Source: CALFXN01 sp937957815 (GTDB lineage Bacteria; Synergistota; Synergistia; Synergistales; Aminobacteriaceae). From it: a DNA stretch of 64,000 nucleotides. Made by a program: the position numbers and the translations under genes. Numbering within the stretch: position 1 is the first letter of the stretch; each line of letters opens with the position of its first letter. Location: NCBI GenBank assembly GCA_036788195.1, contig DAIQNX010000012.1, forward strand, positions 1 through 64,000, read 5' to 3'. Positions 35,714 through 44,160 of the stretch are shown here, piece after piece. The notes beneath the pieces are model-generated. The model worked only from the letters and a program-made list of their open reading frames with translations, ran no database searches and had not been told where the DNA came from.

Positions 35714-35739
35714 CCGTCGGAGAGACAGCCCTCCGACGG
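35714..35739 (+). promoter_or_regulatory. Hairpin abutting the first ribosome-binding site of the cluster
   Basis: CCGTCGGAG (35714-35722), eight-base loop, CTCCGACGG (35731-35739): a perfect nine-base stem, ending one base before AAAGGAG (35741-35747). It may regulate translation or protect the message; it lacks a T-run, so it is not a terminator. Confidence 0.55.
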
Positions 35740-35755
35740 GAAAGGAGATCTTCCG

Positions 35756-36271
35756 ATGACTCCGCGCTCCGTTGTCGTTCTTGCCGCCACGGCGTTTATC
35801 TGGTCGGGAACGCCGTTTTTCACATCGGAGGCGATCGTTCCGGCGGCGTCCGGAAGCGCACTCCCGTCCGTCATGGACCTCCCGTCGACATCGCTCCTCC
35901 GCGGCCGGCTCGACGCGCTCATCCGGCTCCGCGAGGAACGCGCCGCGACGGCCGGGCCGAACGAAACCTCGCCGCTCACGTCCGCGGTCCGGAAGGCCAT
36001 CCTGTCACTCCCCGCGCTCCGCGAGGCGATGGACGGGCCGCTCGTGCGACAGCGCCCGACCGGTTCAATGCGGCTTCTCTCGGCCGAGGACGCGGCGGGC
36101 GGATCGAAACGCCTTCGCGTTCGCGCGGGAGTCGAGCGCCGAACGGACGCAGCGTCTCCGGCGGCGCGCGTCGAGGTCGTCGTCGAGGTCGTCGTGAACG
36201 TCGAAGGCCTGCCGGTCCGGACGCTCACGATCGGCGAGGACGACCCGGAATTCCTGGCGCTCTTCGACTGA
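35756..36271 (+). CDS. Uncharacterised exported protein
   Basis: A 171-residue protein I cannot assign. It has a hydrophobic N-terminal signal-like segment (SVVVLAATAFIWSGTPFFTS) followed by an alanine- and arginine-rich region with no clear motif, and a valine-rich strand near the end (RVEVVVEVVVNVEGLPV) that could form a beta hairpin. AAAGGAG lies seven bases before the ATG, itself adjoining a hairpin. It is the first gene of the secreted cluster, 16 bases ahead of the 1459-residue protein, and so may be an accessory or chaperone-like factor. No annotated family was recognised. Confidence 0.65.
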   Translation: MTPRSVVVLAATAFIWSGTPFFTSEAIVPAASGSALPSVMDLPSTSLLRGRLDALIRLREERAATAGPNETSPLTSAVRKAILSLPALREAMDGPLVRQRPTGSMRLLSAEDAAGGSKRLRVRAGVERRTDAASPAARVEVVVEVVVNVEGLPVRTLTIGEDDPEFLALFD

Positions 36272-36287
36272 CCGAAGAAAGGGGGAA

Positions 36288-39200
36288 ATGAGGGCCATGG
36301 CGCATCTCCGCGAACATCCGGGAACCGCCCGCGTCCGTTTCGCCGCGTTGCTGTCGCTGCTGTGCGTCCTGTTTTCGGTTTTTCCGGCGCAGCCGGTCCT
36401 CGGGGCGGATCCCCCGCCGGACGAGGTCGTCGGAAAGGTCTCCGTCACGCTGCCGCCGAAGGAGAAGAAGCCCCCCGACGATCCGGAGGCGGCGAAACGC
36501 ATCGAAAGCCGCGCCGGAGGGCTCCTGAAGGAGCAGCTCGACTGGCACGCGGCCTACGTCAGGGATCCGGACGGGACACTCTCTCCGGCCGCGCAGGCGA
36601 CGCTCGCGCTCGCACGCGACCCCGGATACGGCCGTTCGCAGGCGGTCCAGAACCTCGGCAACGGCGGCGAACGCGTCCGGCCGCTGATCCGGAGTCTCGA
36701 CGTGGGGCGGCACGAACTCCTCAAGCACATCTACCGCCGCGCGATGATCCTCGCGAACGAAAAGCTCGCCTCTGCCGGCCTCTCCCCGCTGAACACGCTC
36801 CAGGCGGTCAACGCGGGCGGCACGGGAGACTACACGCGCGACCAGGACATCACGGTCTTCGCGGGAGACCCCGTCCGCGAGAAGGCCTTCTTCGACGCCG
36901 TCGAGATCGTCGCGCGCGACGAACTGCACCTCGCGACCGACGTGAAGCCGACGGGAGGCATCGACTTCCCGCAGATCGAGGTGACGTTCTTCCGCGGCAC
37001 GAACGACCTTCCCGACGCGCGCTTCGCGACCGACGTCGAGGAGTTCGCGCTGAAATACCGGAAGGCGATCGCGAACCAGGCGGCCGACAAGGAAGCCTAT
37101 AAGGGCGGCGGCGCGGACATCGAGGTCAAGGGGCGGCGCGTTCCCGGAAAGATGTACGTCCAGCAGCTCACTTGGGTCGACGGACGCCCCGTCTACGTCG
37201 CGGAGACACCGCGGAACTTCCGCGAGGGCGCGAGCATGTTCTCCGGAACCGCGCCGGAACGCTGGCAGCGCTTCGAGCGGGCCGCGCATATCTTCAGCGA
37301 CCTCGTTCAGGGAAGCCAGCATTATGAAGGCGCGCATCACGACCTCTCGAAGGGGCCGCTCAAGTACGCCGGACGGGCGATCGAACACCTGTGCGCGATC
37401 TACGGCATGAAGCCCTGGCCGGAACTCAAACCGGAGGACCGCACCGAATTGCTGCGCCGCGTCTGGCCCCACATCGACCCGAAAACGCAACAGGGCGGCC
37501 GGATCTATGCGCAGATCGCCGACGCCCTCGATACGGCCGTCCACGTGAAGACGAAAAAGGAGCTTCCCGGCGGCCTCGACGCCGCGCAGGCGGCCAAGGC
37601 CGACAAGATCGCGCTCGCGTTCCTCCGGAATGCGACGGGCGTGACCCTGTCGAAGATGGCGCAGGACATGCTGAACCCGCCCGCGTTCGACTCGAAGGCG
37701 ATGCGCGCGCTCGCGGGCGACGCCTGGGACCGGATGTCGGCCGTCGAGCGTTTCCGCTTCGCGCGGACGAAGGATGAAACGTTCCGCGCCGCGACGGGGC
37801 GCGCGAGCATGGAGAACCTTCTCGTCGCGATGTCGATGCTTCGCGCGACGGATGTCTCCGGCGGCAGGACGCTTCCCGACGGCCCCGGAGGACGCATGCT
37901 CGCGCGCGTGATCTCCGGCGCGAACCCGGAGCTGCGTCCGATCCTGACGCTGGCCGGAGAGTACGCGGAGGTCTGGGTCCGCAGGCAGCAGACAAGCGAT
38001 CCGAAGGTTCACGCCGAATGCGATGCGGCGATGTCGGACATCCGCGGGAAGCTCAAGCGCGTCTGCCCGCTGGCGCCGGCCGAAATGCCGGGCGCTGCGC
38101 TGCTGCGAAAAGCCGCGCGCGACGGCCCGCGGACGGTGCTCGAGGCGGAGTCCCGCCCGGGACGGAGCTGGCTTTCGCCCGAGGCGGCCGAGGTCAGAAA
38201 TGCGTTCATGGAACACCTTCGCGCCGCCTTCCCGAGCCATGCGGAGGAGTGGAAGAACTTCCGCGCGACCGTCGAGGACATTGGAATGAAGGGGTACGTC
38301 GCGCGGCGCGTGCTCGACGAGGCGTTCCAGTGGGACACGCTGGCCGACGCACTGACGCTCGTCGAGATGTACCAGGGCGGCGCGTCGTGGCGGGACTACG
38401 GGACGTTCATCGGCATCAACCTGGCGTCGCGGATCCACTGGGGCATCGGCCCGCTGATCCAGGCCGTCGGGGTGCGCGACGAAAAGGCCGTCAAAGAACT
38501 CGGAAAAAACCTGGTCTTCATGACGCTCTCGCGCGTCGTCCCGTGGGCCGCGTCCGCAAAGATCGCGTTCGACGTCATGCGCGGAACGGTCGTGGTCACG
38601 GTCGGATGGGCCGTGAACCAGGCCAACGTCGCGACGATCGACGCGCTCTATACGGGCGAGGCCGGGCGGACGGACGCAGGCGCGGCGGGGACGGCCCGGG
38701 GCCGCATCCGAGACTCGGGGACATGCGTTCTGCCGGAAAATCACGTCCTTCGCACGACTCCGCCGGGCGAACGCGACGTCGTGATCGACATCGACCGGGA
38801 CGCGGTCTATACGGACGCGATCCGCCGCTGGACGGGCGCCGACCCCGACGAGGTTCCGCGCGCCTCGCCGCCGCGCGCGGACGCGGCTTCGTTCGTGACG
38901 GCCCACGACGCGTTCGTGCGGATCCTGATGCGGCAGGCGGAGCAGTTCGGCCCCACGTGGGTGCAGGAGCCGGGCAAACAGTTCTTCCCGCTCCGTCTCG
39001 GCGAAAAAGAGGTCGAAGACGCGCTGCGGGCGCTCGAACCCTTCATCCGCAACAACGCGGTGCGCGAGGCGGACGTCGTGCTCTCGGAGGTCGCCGCGCG
39101 CGGATACCGCTCCTATATGGAAGAAGAGGGGACCGACGTCATCCGGGAGGGGCTCATCCGCCGCTACGCGTCGGACGTCCTCGGCGGCATGATCCAGCAC

Positions 39201-40667
39201 TGGCATGTGCGCATCACGGCGCAGATTCTCGCGGCGCGCGACATCGAGCGTGCGGCCGTCTTCCAGGACTTCGGCCTCATCGCGCGGCAGCTCTACGAGA
39301 AGTACGAGCCCTCGCCAACGCGCCTGCCCCCGCTCGAAATGCGCTTCGAGGGGAAGCGGCTGCGCCCCGTGCGAACGGGCGGCGCGAACCGGCCCTCCGG
39401 AATTCGGGACGCGGGGGTGTTCGGACGGATTTTAGCGAGTGCAGCGAGCGGGGCGAGCCTGGCGATACGCCCCGCCGAGGCCGCCGACGCCGAACCCGAT
39501 GCTCCGGCGGCCGGCGGGGACGATCCCCTTTCCTTCCGCGTCGCGGCAAAGGTGTCGGGCGTTTCCGTCCTGAACGGCGACGCGCTCGACGGATCGGAGC
39601 CGCTGCGGCTGAGCGTCCTTCTCGAAGGCGAGGGAGACTTCGGCGACGACGAGCGCCCCGTCGCCTTCGATATCGCGACGCAGCGGCTCAGGAAGGTGCG
39701 CTCCGGCGACGGTTCGGGCGGCGACTCGAAAGACGACCGGCTGAAGCCCGGAGACGTCGCCGAGGACCGAATCGTCGTGCGCGCCCTAGCCTCCGACGGC
39801 GGCGGCCCCGAACTCGCCCGGGCCGAAGTCGTCGTTCGCGTGCTGCTCCCCGGCGACGACAGCGCGCGCGACGTTCCCCTCTACCGCCACATCGAGACAC
39901 GGCGCGACGGAAGCATGAAGGAACGCTACACGTACGTGAAGCGGTTCTCCGGAATGCCTCCGGAATGGAAGGCGGACGGCGTCGAAGTCTATCACGGCGA
40001 CTACGAGGTCTTCTCGGGCGACGGTTCTACGCGCCTCGAGCTGCGCCCCTACCGTTTCGGCGTGCTGCACGGAAAGCTCCGCTTCTACAACCAGAAGGGG
40101 CAGCTCGTCCACGAGGTCCCGTACGAGAACGGCGTGACGCACGGCGACGACATCCGCTTCGACCCGGACAGCGCGGGACGCCTCGTGATGCGCTACGACA
40201 ACGGATGGGCCGCCGAAAAAAACGCTACCGGAACGACCGGGCAGCCGTACGTTCATATCACGTACGAGAAGATGACGCTCCCGGACGGCTCCCTCGCCAT
40301 GAAGGGCGAGGCGACGCGCTGGTGGGCGAACGGGAAGCTCCGCTGGCAGGGAAAGTACGAGGGCGTCTGGCAGGACCTCAATTCCCTCGGTGGCGCGCGC
40401 GGCGAGGAGATAAGGGGCAAGACGGGGACATGGACCGTGTACCACGAGAACGGCCAGGTCGCCGAACGCGGCGACTACGCGAAAGGGTATGCGGAGGGCG
40501 TCCACGTCATATACGACGAGCAGGGCCGCGTCGTGTCGCGGGGACCTTACTTCCGCGGACTCGAACAGGGACGATGGAAGGGGTATGAGTACCGCGAGAA
40601 AGACACCGTCCGCAGGTGGACCGTCTTCGAAAACGGGCGGGCCGTCGATTCGGGAATCGAGGAATAG
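36288..40667 (+). CDS. Large exported protein: NTase-like motif plus YwqK/MORN-type repeats
   Basis: A 1459-residue exported protein (or 1456 if starting at ATG 36297, which is better placed after GGGGG). The signal peptide covers about residues 16-40. Around 177-190 the pattern GGTGDYTRDQDIT, with D185 and D187, and a later acidic strand FPQIEVTFF (E231) resemble the active-site layout of polymerase-beta-type nucleotidyltransferases; this is a weak call. A hydrophobic glycine-rich stretch lies near 705-790. From about residue 1220 to the end the sequence has repeated G-x-Y/F-H-G-x-y units (VLHGKLRFYNQKGQLVHEVPY, GTWTVYHENGQVAERGDY) typical of YwqK-like MORN-variant repeats. No overall homologue is recognised. 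Confidence 0.75.
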   Translation: MRAMAHLREHPGTARVRFAALLSLLCVLFSVFPAQPVLGADPPPDEVVGKVSVTLPPKEKKPPDDPEAAKRIESRAGGLLKEQLDWHAAYVRDPDGTLSPAAQATLALARDPGYGRSQAVQNLGNGGERVRPLIRSLDVGRHELLKHIYRRAMILANEKLASAGLSPLNTLQAVNAGGTGDYTRDQDITVFAGDPVREKAFFDAVEIVARDELHLATDVKPTGGIDFPQIEVTFFRGTNDLPDARFATDVEEFALKYRKAIANQAADKEAYKGGGADIEVKGRRVPGKMYVQQLTWVDGRPVYVAETPRNFREGASMFSGTAPERWQRFERAAHIFSDLVQGSQHYEGAHHDLSKGPLKYAGRAIEHLCAIYGMKPWPELKPEDRTELLRRVWPHIDPKTQQGGRIYAQIADALDTAVHVKTKKELPGGLDAAQAAKADKIALAFLRNATGVTLSKMAQDMLNPPAFDSKAMRALAGDAWDRMSAVERFRFARTKDETFRAATGRASMENLLVAMSMLRATDVSGGRTLPDGPGGRMLARVISGANPELRPILTLAGEYAEVWVRRQQTSDPKVHAECDAAMSDIRGKLKRVCPLAPAEMPGAALLRKAARDGPRTVLEAESRPGRSWLSPEAAEVRNAFMEHLRAAFPSHAEEWKNFRATVEDIGMKGYVARRVLDEAFQWDTLADALTLVEMYQGGASWRDYGTFIGINLASRIHWGIGPLIQAVGVRDEKAVKELGKNLVFMTLSRVVPWAASAKIAFDVMRGTVVVTVGWAVNQANVATIDALYTGEAGRTDAGAAGTARGRIRDSGTCVLPENHVLRTTPPGERDVVIDIDRDAVYTDAIRRWTGADPDEVPRASPPRADAASFVTAHDAFVRILMRQAEQFGPTWVQEPGKQFFPLRLGEKEVEDALRALEPFIRNNAVREADVVLSEVAARGYRSYMEEEGTDVIREGLIRRYASDVLGGMIQHWHVRITAQILAARDIERAAVFQDFGLIARQLYEKYEPSPTRLPPLEMRFEGKRLRPVRTGGANRPSGIRDAGVFGRILASAASGASLAIRPAEAADAEPDAPAAGGDDPLSFRVAAKVSGVSVLNGDALDGSEPLRLSVLLEGEGDFGDDERPVAFDIATQRLRKVRSGDGSGGDSKDDRLKPGDVAEDRIVVRALASDGGGPELARAEVVVRVLLPGDDSARDVPLYRHIETRRDGSMKERYTYVKRFSGMPPEWKADGVEVYHGDYEVFSGDGSTRLELRPYRFGVLHGKLRFYNQKGQLVHEVPYENGVTHGDDIRFDPDSAGRLVMRYDNGWAAEKNATGTTGQPYVHITYEKMTLPDGSLAMKGEATRWWANGKLRWQGKYEGVWQDLNSLGGARGEEIRGKTGTWTVYHENGQVAERGDYAKGYAEGVHVIYDEQGRVVSRGPYFRGLEQGRWKGYEYREKDTVRRWTVFENGRAVDSGIEE

Positions 40668-40844
40668 GGCGGACCGCTCCCGGCGAGGATCTGTGTTCGC
40701 CCCGAGGGGCTGCGTTCGCCGCGAGAAGGGGCGCGCCTTCGTTCCGGGAATGCCCGGGACTTTTGGCCCCCACTGGCAGGGACGCTGAAGGTACGCTATT
40801 ATACAGACTATTAGGCAGAGTTCTCCGGGAAGGAGAGGGTCCGC

Positions 40845-43800
40845 ATGAAGCTCCGCGCGCGGGCGATTTCGGTATTCGTTGTTCTGACGCTCGCGATACT
40901 TCCGCTCGCGACATGGCCGTTCGCGATGCGGGCAGCGTCCGCTGACGCCGGAACGGACGGGCGCGCTTCCGCGGCCAGGATCCCGGAGCCTCCGTCCGAT
41001 TCTCCGCTGCGGACGGCTCTCGGCGCCCTTCTCCGCGAGAGGGAGCGCCGGTCGGCTGTTTTGTCCCCGGACGTGGCCGTCGTTTCGCCCGAGGCGATAT
41101 CCGGCCCCGTCCTCGCCGAAGCGTCCCTGTCCGCGAACGGAGGGCGCGTCGCCGCGGCGGACGGCCTTACGCTCGATTTCGCCCCCGGCTCCGTGACGAA
41201 ACCGTCTCCCATACGGATCTCCCGTTCCGACGCACCGCCCCCGAATGTCCTGGGAGGCTCGTCCGAACTGCTCGGTTCGTGGAGGGTGGACACCGCGAGC
41301 GCCGACGTCTTCCGGGCGCCCGTCGGCGTATCGATGAAGCTTCCCGTCGTTCCGGGACCGCTGTCGCCCGACATGATCGTCCCGATGATCTCCCGCGACG
41401 GACGGACGTGGTTTCCCGTCCCGCACACGAGGGACGGCGACACGCTCCGGTTCGAGACGACGCACTTCAGCATCCTCGGCGCGGTCCTGATCGGAACGGC
41501 GATCGGATCGGCCGTTCTCGCCGTCATCCGGGCCCCGACGGAACTTCCGTCCGTCTTCCACGACGAGGCGCCCTTCATTTCTTCTCCCTATCCCGACCCG
41601 GAGGGGTGGTCGATCGCGTGGGCGAAATCGCTCGGGTCGGGAAGCAAGGGGCTCAAGGATGAAAAAACGCTCGAGATCGTCTTCAGGGCCCTCTGGGACG
41701 ACTACAGGAAGAATGTCATCGATCTCGCGGAGCTTCGCGACAAGCGGATCGCGAGGGCGCGTGAGTCGAATCTGCCCGTCGAACCGATCCTCGGGGAGCT
41801 TCAGCCGCTCTTCGGCACGCTTCGGGAGAATCTCGAACGGAACCGGGCGCGGGCCTTCATGCAGTACGGCGTTCCCGACGCCGTCGCGGAGGTCCGGGAG
41901 GCTCTCCTCACCGCGAAACGCACTCTCGTCGCCGACCCGGCGGGGCGCGGCTTCGCCGACCCGGGGCCGATCACGGTTTTCGTGACGTCGAAGGCGGGTG
42001 CGAACGACGGCGAGACCGTCATCCGGTGGACGTCGGACCCGTATCTCTTCCTGTACGCGAAAACCGGACGAGACACCCTCTATCTCACGGTCCTCCACGA
42101 ATACTTCCACGCGATCCAGAAGCGCTACCTCTCGAACGCGAACAGGAACATCTTTCTGACGGAAGCGTCGGCGACGCTTCTCGAGCGGGAGACGATTTCG
42201 ACCTTCGACGCCAGGGGGCTGAAGATCACGAACTACCTCGCCGACCTCGGGAAGATCAGGATCGGGCTCAAGGGACCGAAGCTTCCCCTGCTCTGGGGGG
42301 ACGCGAAGCCCTATCAGCGCTTCGGCTACGGAATGTCGTGGTTTCTCGAGTTTCTCCGGGACGAGGTCTTCATGAAGAACTTCCCGACGTCGAAGAAGGA
42401 GAACTTTCAGAACTACCTCCTCGCTCACTTCCGCGACACGAACCAGTCGCCGGAATTTCTCGACGTCCTGAAATATGCGGCCGGGGGCGGCGACAGGGAA
42501 CTCGGAACGGCGCTCGCGAACTTCGCCGAAAAGGCGGTCTTTCCCGGGCTCTCCGGTGCGACGCTCTACGAACGAACCTACGTCGACGCCCAGAACCACT
42601 TCATGGTCATCGACAGCCCAAAGACGCTTCACGAGGTCGTCTCCCTCGACGCCGAAGGTCTCTTCGAGCTGAACGACTCGCGGATCCCCCCGTGGTCGAT
42701 CCAGTTCTTCGAGTTTCAAAGCGACTCAGCGGCGAAGCGGAACGTGCGCCCGAAGCTCGCCCTGCTCTGCCCTCCCGAATGGTTCGACGCGTCGGCGACG
42801 CTCGGACGGCGGCTCTACATCCGGAACGCGAACGCCACGGACGCGGCCGTCGTGACCCCCGACGCAACCGGCATCCGGCGAGCCTTCGACTTCGACGGAC
42901 CGACGCGCCTCTACATCGTCGACACGGGACAGACGGGGTCCGGGTGGGCTCGCGAATACGCGTCCGGCAACGTGATCCTTCTCGAGGGGCCGCACGACAT
43001 CCGGACGGTCGCCCTCGACCCCGCGTCTCCGCTCGACGGACCGTCGCTCAGGATCGAGTGGAAGCTTCCGGCCGTCGCGACGACGAAGCCGGCGCTCGTC
43101 GAGGGATTCGATCTCGACGTCGTCGCGTCGTCGGCTGCCCCGGCGCCGCTCTACCACGTCCGTCTGAAGCCCGGCGAAACGACGCACACGATTCTTCCCG
43201 GATCATCGAAAGGCGGGGCGGGCGCCGGAAACCTCGTGAACCGGAACGCCATCGTCCGGATGACGACGGTCCTGAAGGGAGAGCCTGCCCTCGCGAGCTT
43301 TCCGTCCGAGGCGCTCATCGCGCCCCAAACCGCCCGGATCGTCCCGTTCTTCGAGAACCGGAGCTATTGGATGACGGCATCGCCGCTCGGCAACGACCCG
43401 AACGCGCCGCTGCCGCACGTTCCGATGCGCGTCGCGGCGTCCGTCGCGGGGCTCGAAGGCGAGATCCGGAAGGGAACTCCGGAGTGGGACCGTCTCATGG
43501 AGCTGACCTCGGGCGTCCAGGAAGCCGGGAAGGAGCTCGAGAAACAGCTCGTCGCGGAGCTGAAGAAGCTCGGACTCTCCCATCTCGCCGCGAACCCCGA
43601 GACGATGAAGCAGGCGATGGACGCGCTCCGGATGGCAGGTGTCGGCCTGCATCCGTCGTCGCCCCTGAACCGCGCCGTCGTCGGAAGCGGATACAGGAGA
43701 CGAGGAACGCCGGTCGTAGCGACCGTGACGCTGTCGATTCCGCGGGTTCCGCTCGTACCGCTCGCAATCGCGGGCACGTCCCCGGACGGACGCGTCTTCG

Positions 43801-44141
43801 CGCGACTCACTGTCCGGAAGTGGTTCGTCACTACGGGGTTCCAGTCGAGCCCGGAGATCGAAGGGCCGTCGGGAAGCGCATCTCTGACGTGGGACGCGAC
43901 GGCAGGCAGTCCCGTTTCCCCGCCGTCGTCGCCCGACCTTCCGAACGATGCGGGGCACAGGGTCGTCCGTACTCCCGCCCGTCAGGACGCATTCTCTCTC
44001 GATCTCGTCGTGTTCTATACGCTCGACTTCCTGGACAGCCGGAACGTGCCCGTCGTCGAATCGGGGCAGCCCGTCCGCTACGAGAACCTCTCCGTGACGT
44101 TCCCGGCAGGCATCTGGTTCTGCCCGGAAAAACCCCGTTGA
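40845..44141 (+). CDS. Large exported protein with ZU5-like domain and zincin HExxH site
   Basis: A 1098-residue exported protein. The signal peptide is residues 1-33. A ZU5-like beta domain (LTLDFAPGSVTKPSPIRIS and the closing DTLRFETTHFSIL) spans about 99-225, followed by a hydrophobic segment. H418-E-Y-F-H422 (LHEYFHAIQ) with a downstream FLTEASATLLE, E440, gives the HExxH plus glutamate layout of gluzincin metallopeptidases, which could be catalytic. The rest resembles beta-sandwich regions without a clear family. Start ATG follows GGAGAGG. There is a 177-base gap before it. Function is unknown; a secreted protease is a reasonable suggestion. Confidence 0.75.
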   Translation: MKLRARAISVFVVLTLAILPLATWPFAMRAASADAGTDGRASAARIPEPPSDSPLRTALGALLRERERRSAVLSPDVAVVSPEAISGPVLAEASLSANGGRVAAADGLTLDFAPGSVTKPSPIRISRSDAPPPNVLGGSSELLGSWRVDTASADVFRAPVGVSMKLPVVPGPLSPDMIVPMISRDGRTWFPVPHTRDGDTLRFETTHFSILGAVLIGTAIGSAVLAVIRAPTELPSVFHDEAPFISSPYPDPEGWSIAWAKSLGSGSKGLKDEKTLEIVFRALWDDYRKNVIDLAELRDKRIARARESNLPVEPILGELQPLFGTLRENLERNRARAFMQYGVPDAVAEVREALLTAKRTLVADPAGRGFADPGPITVFVTSKAGANDGETVIRWTSDPYLFLYAKTGRDTLYLTVLHEYFHAIQKRYLSNANRNIFLTEASATLLERETISTFDARGLKITNYLADLGKIRIGLKGPKLPLLWGDAKPYQRFGYGMSWFLEFLRDEVFMKNFPTSKKENFQNYLLAHFRDTNQSPEFLDVLKYAAGGGDRELGTALANFAEKAVFPGLSGATLYERTYVDAQNHFMVIDSPKTLHEVVSLDAEGLFELNDSRIPPWSIQFFEFQSDSAAKRNVRPKLALLCPPEWFDASATLGRRLYIRNANATDAAVVTPDATGIRRAFDFDGPTRLYIVDTGQTGSGWAREYASGNVILLEGPHDIRTVALDPASPLDGPSLRIEWKLPAVATTKPALVEGFDLDVVASSAAPAPLYHVRLKPGETTHTILPGSSKGGAGAGNLVNRNAIVRMTTVLKGEPALASFPSEALIAPQTARIVPFFENRSYWMTASPLGNDPNAPLPHVPMRVAASVAGLEGEIRKGTPEWDRLMELTSGVQEAGKELEKQLVAELKKLGLSHLAANPETMKQAMDALRMAGVGLHPSSPLNRAVVGSGYRRRGTPVVATVTLSIPRVPLVPLAIAGTSPDGRVFARLTVRKWFVTTGFQSSPEIEGPSGSASLTWDATAGSPVSPPSSPDLPNDAGHRVVRTPARQDAFSLDLVVFYTLDFLDSRNVPVVESGQPVRYENLSVTFPAGIWFCPEKPR

Positions 44142-44160
44142 GGCGAAAGGAGTGACATCC

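Noticed and set aside
36225..39206. A 993-codon minus-strand frame opposite the 1459-residue protein gene
   Set aside because: Shadow frame of the same compositional type; the plus-strand frame has a signal peptide, ribosome site and repeats.
40668..40844. Promoter in the gap between the 1459- and 1098-residue protein genes
   Set aside because: TATTAT and TATACA are present near 40795-40806, but no acceptable -35 element lies 16-18 bases upstream, so no promoter is claimed.
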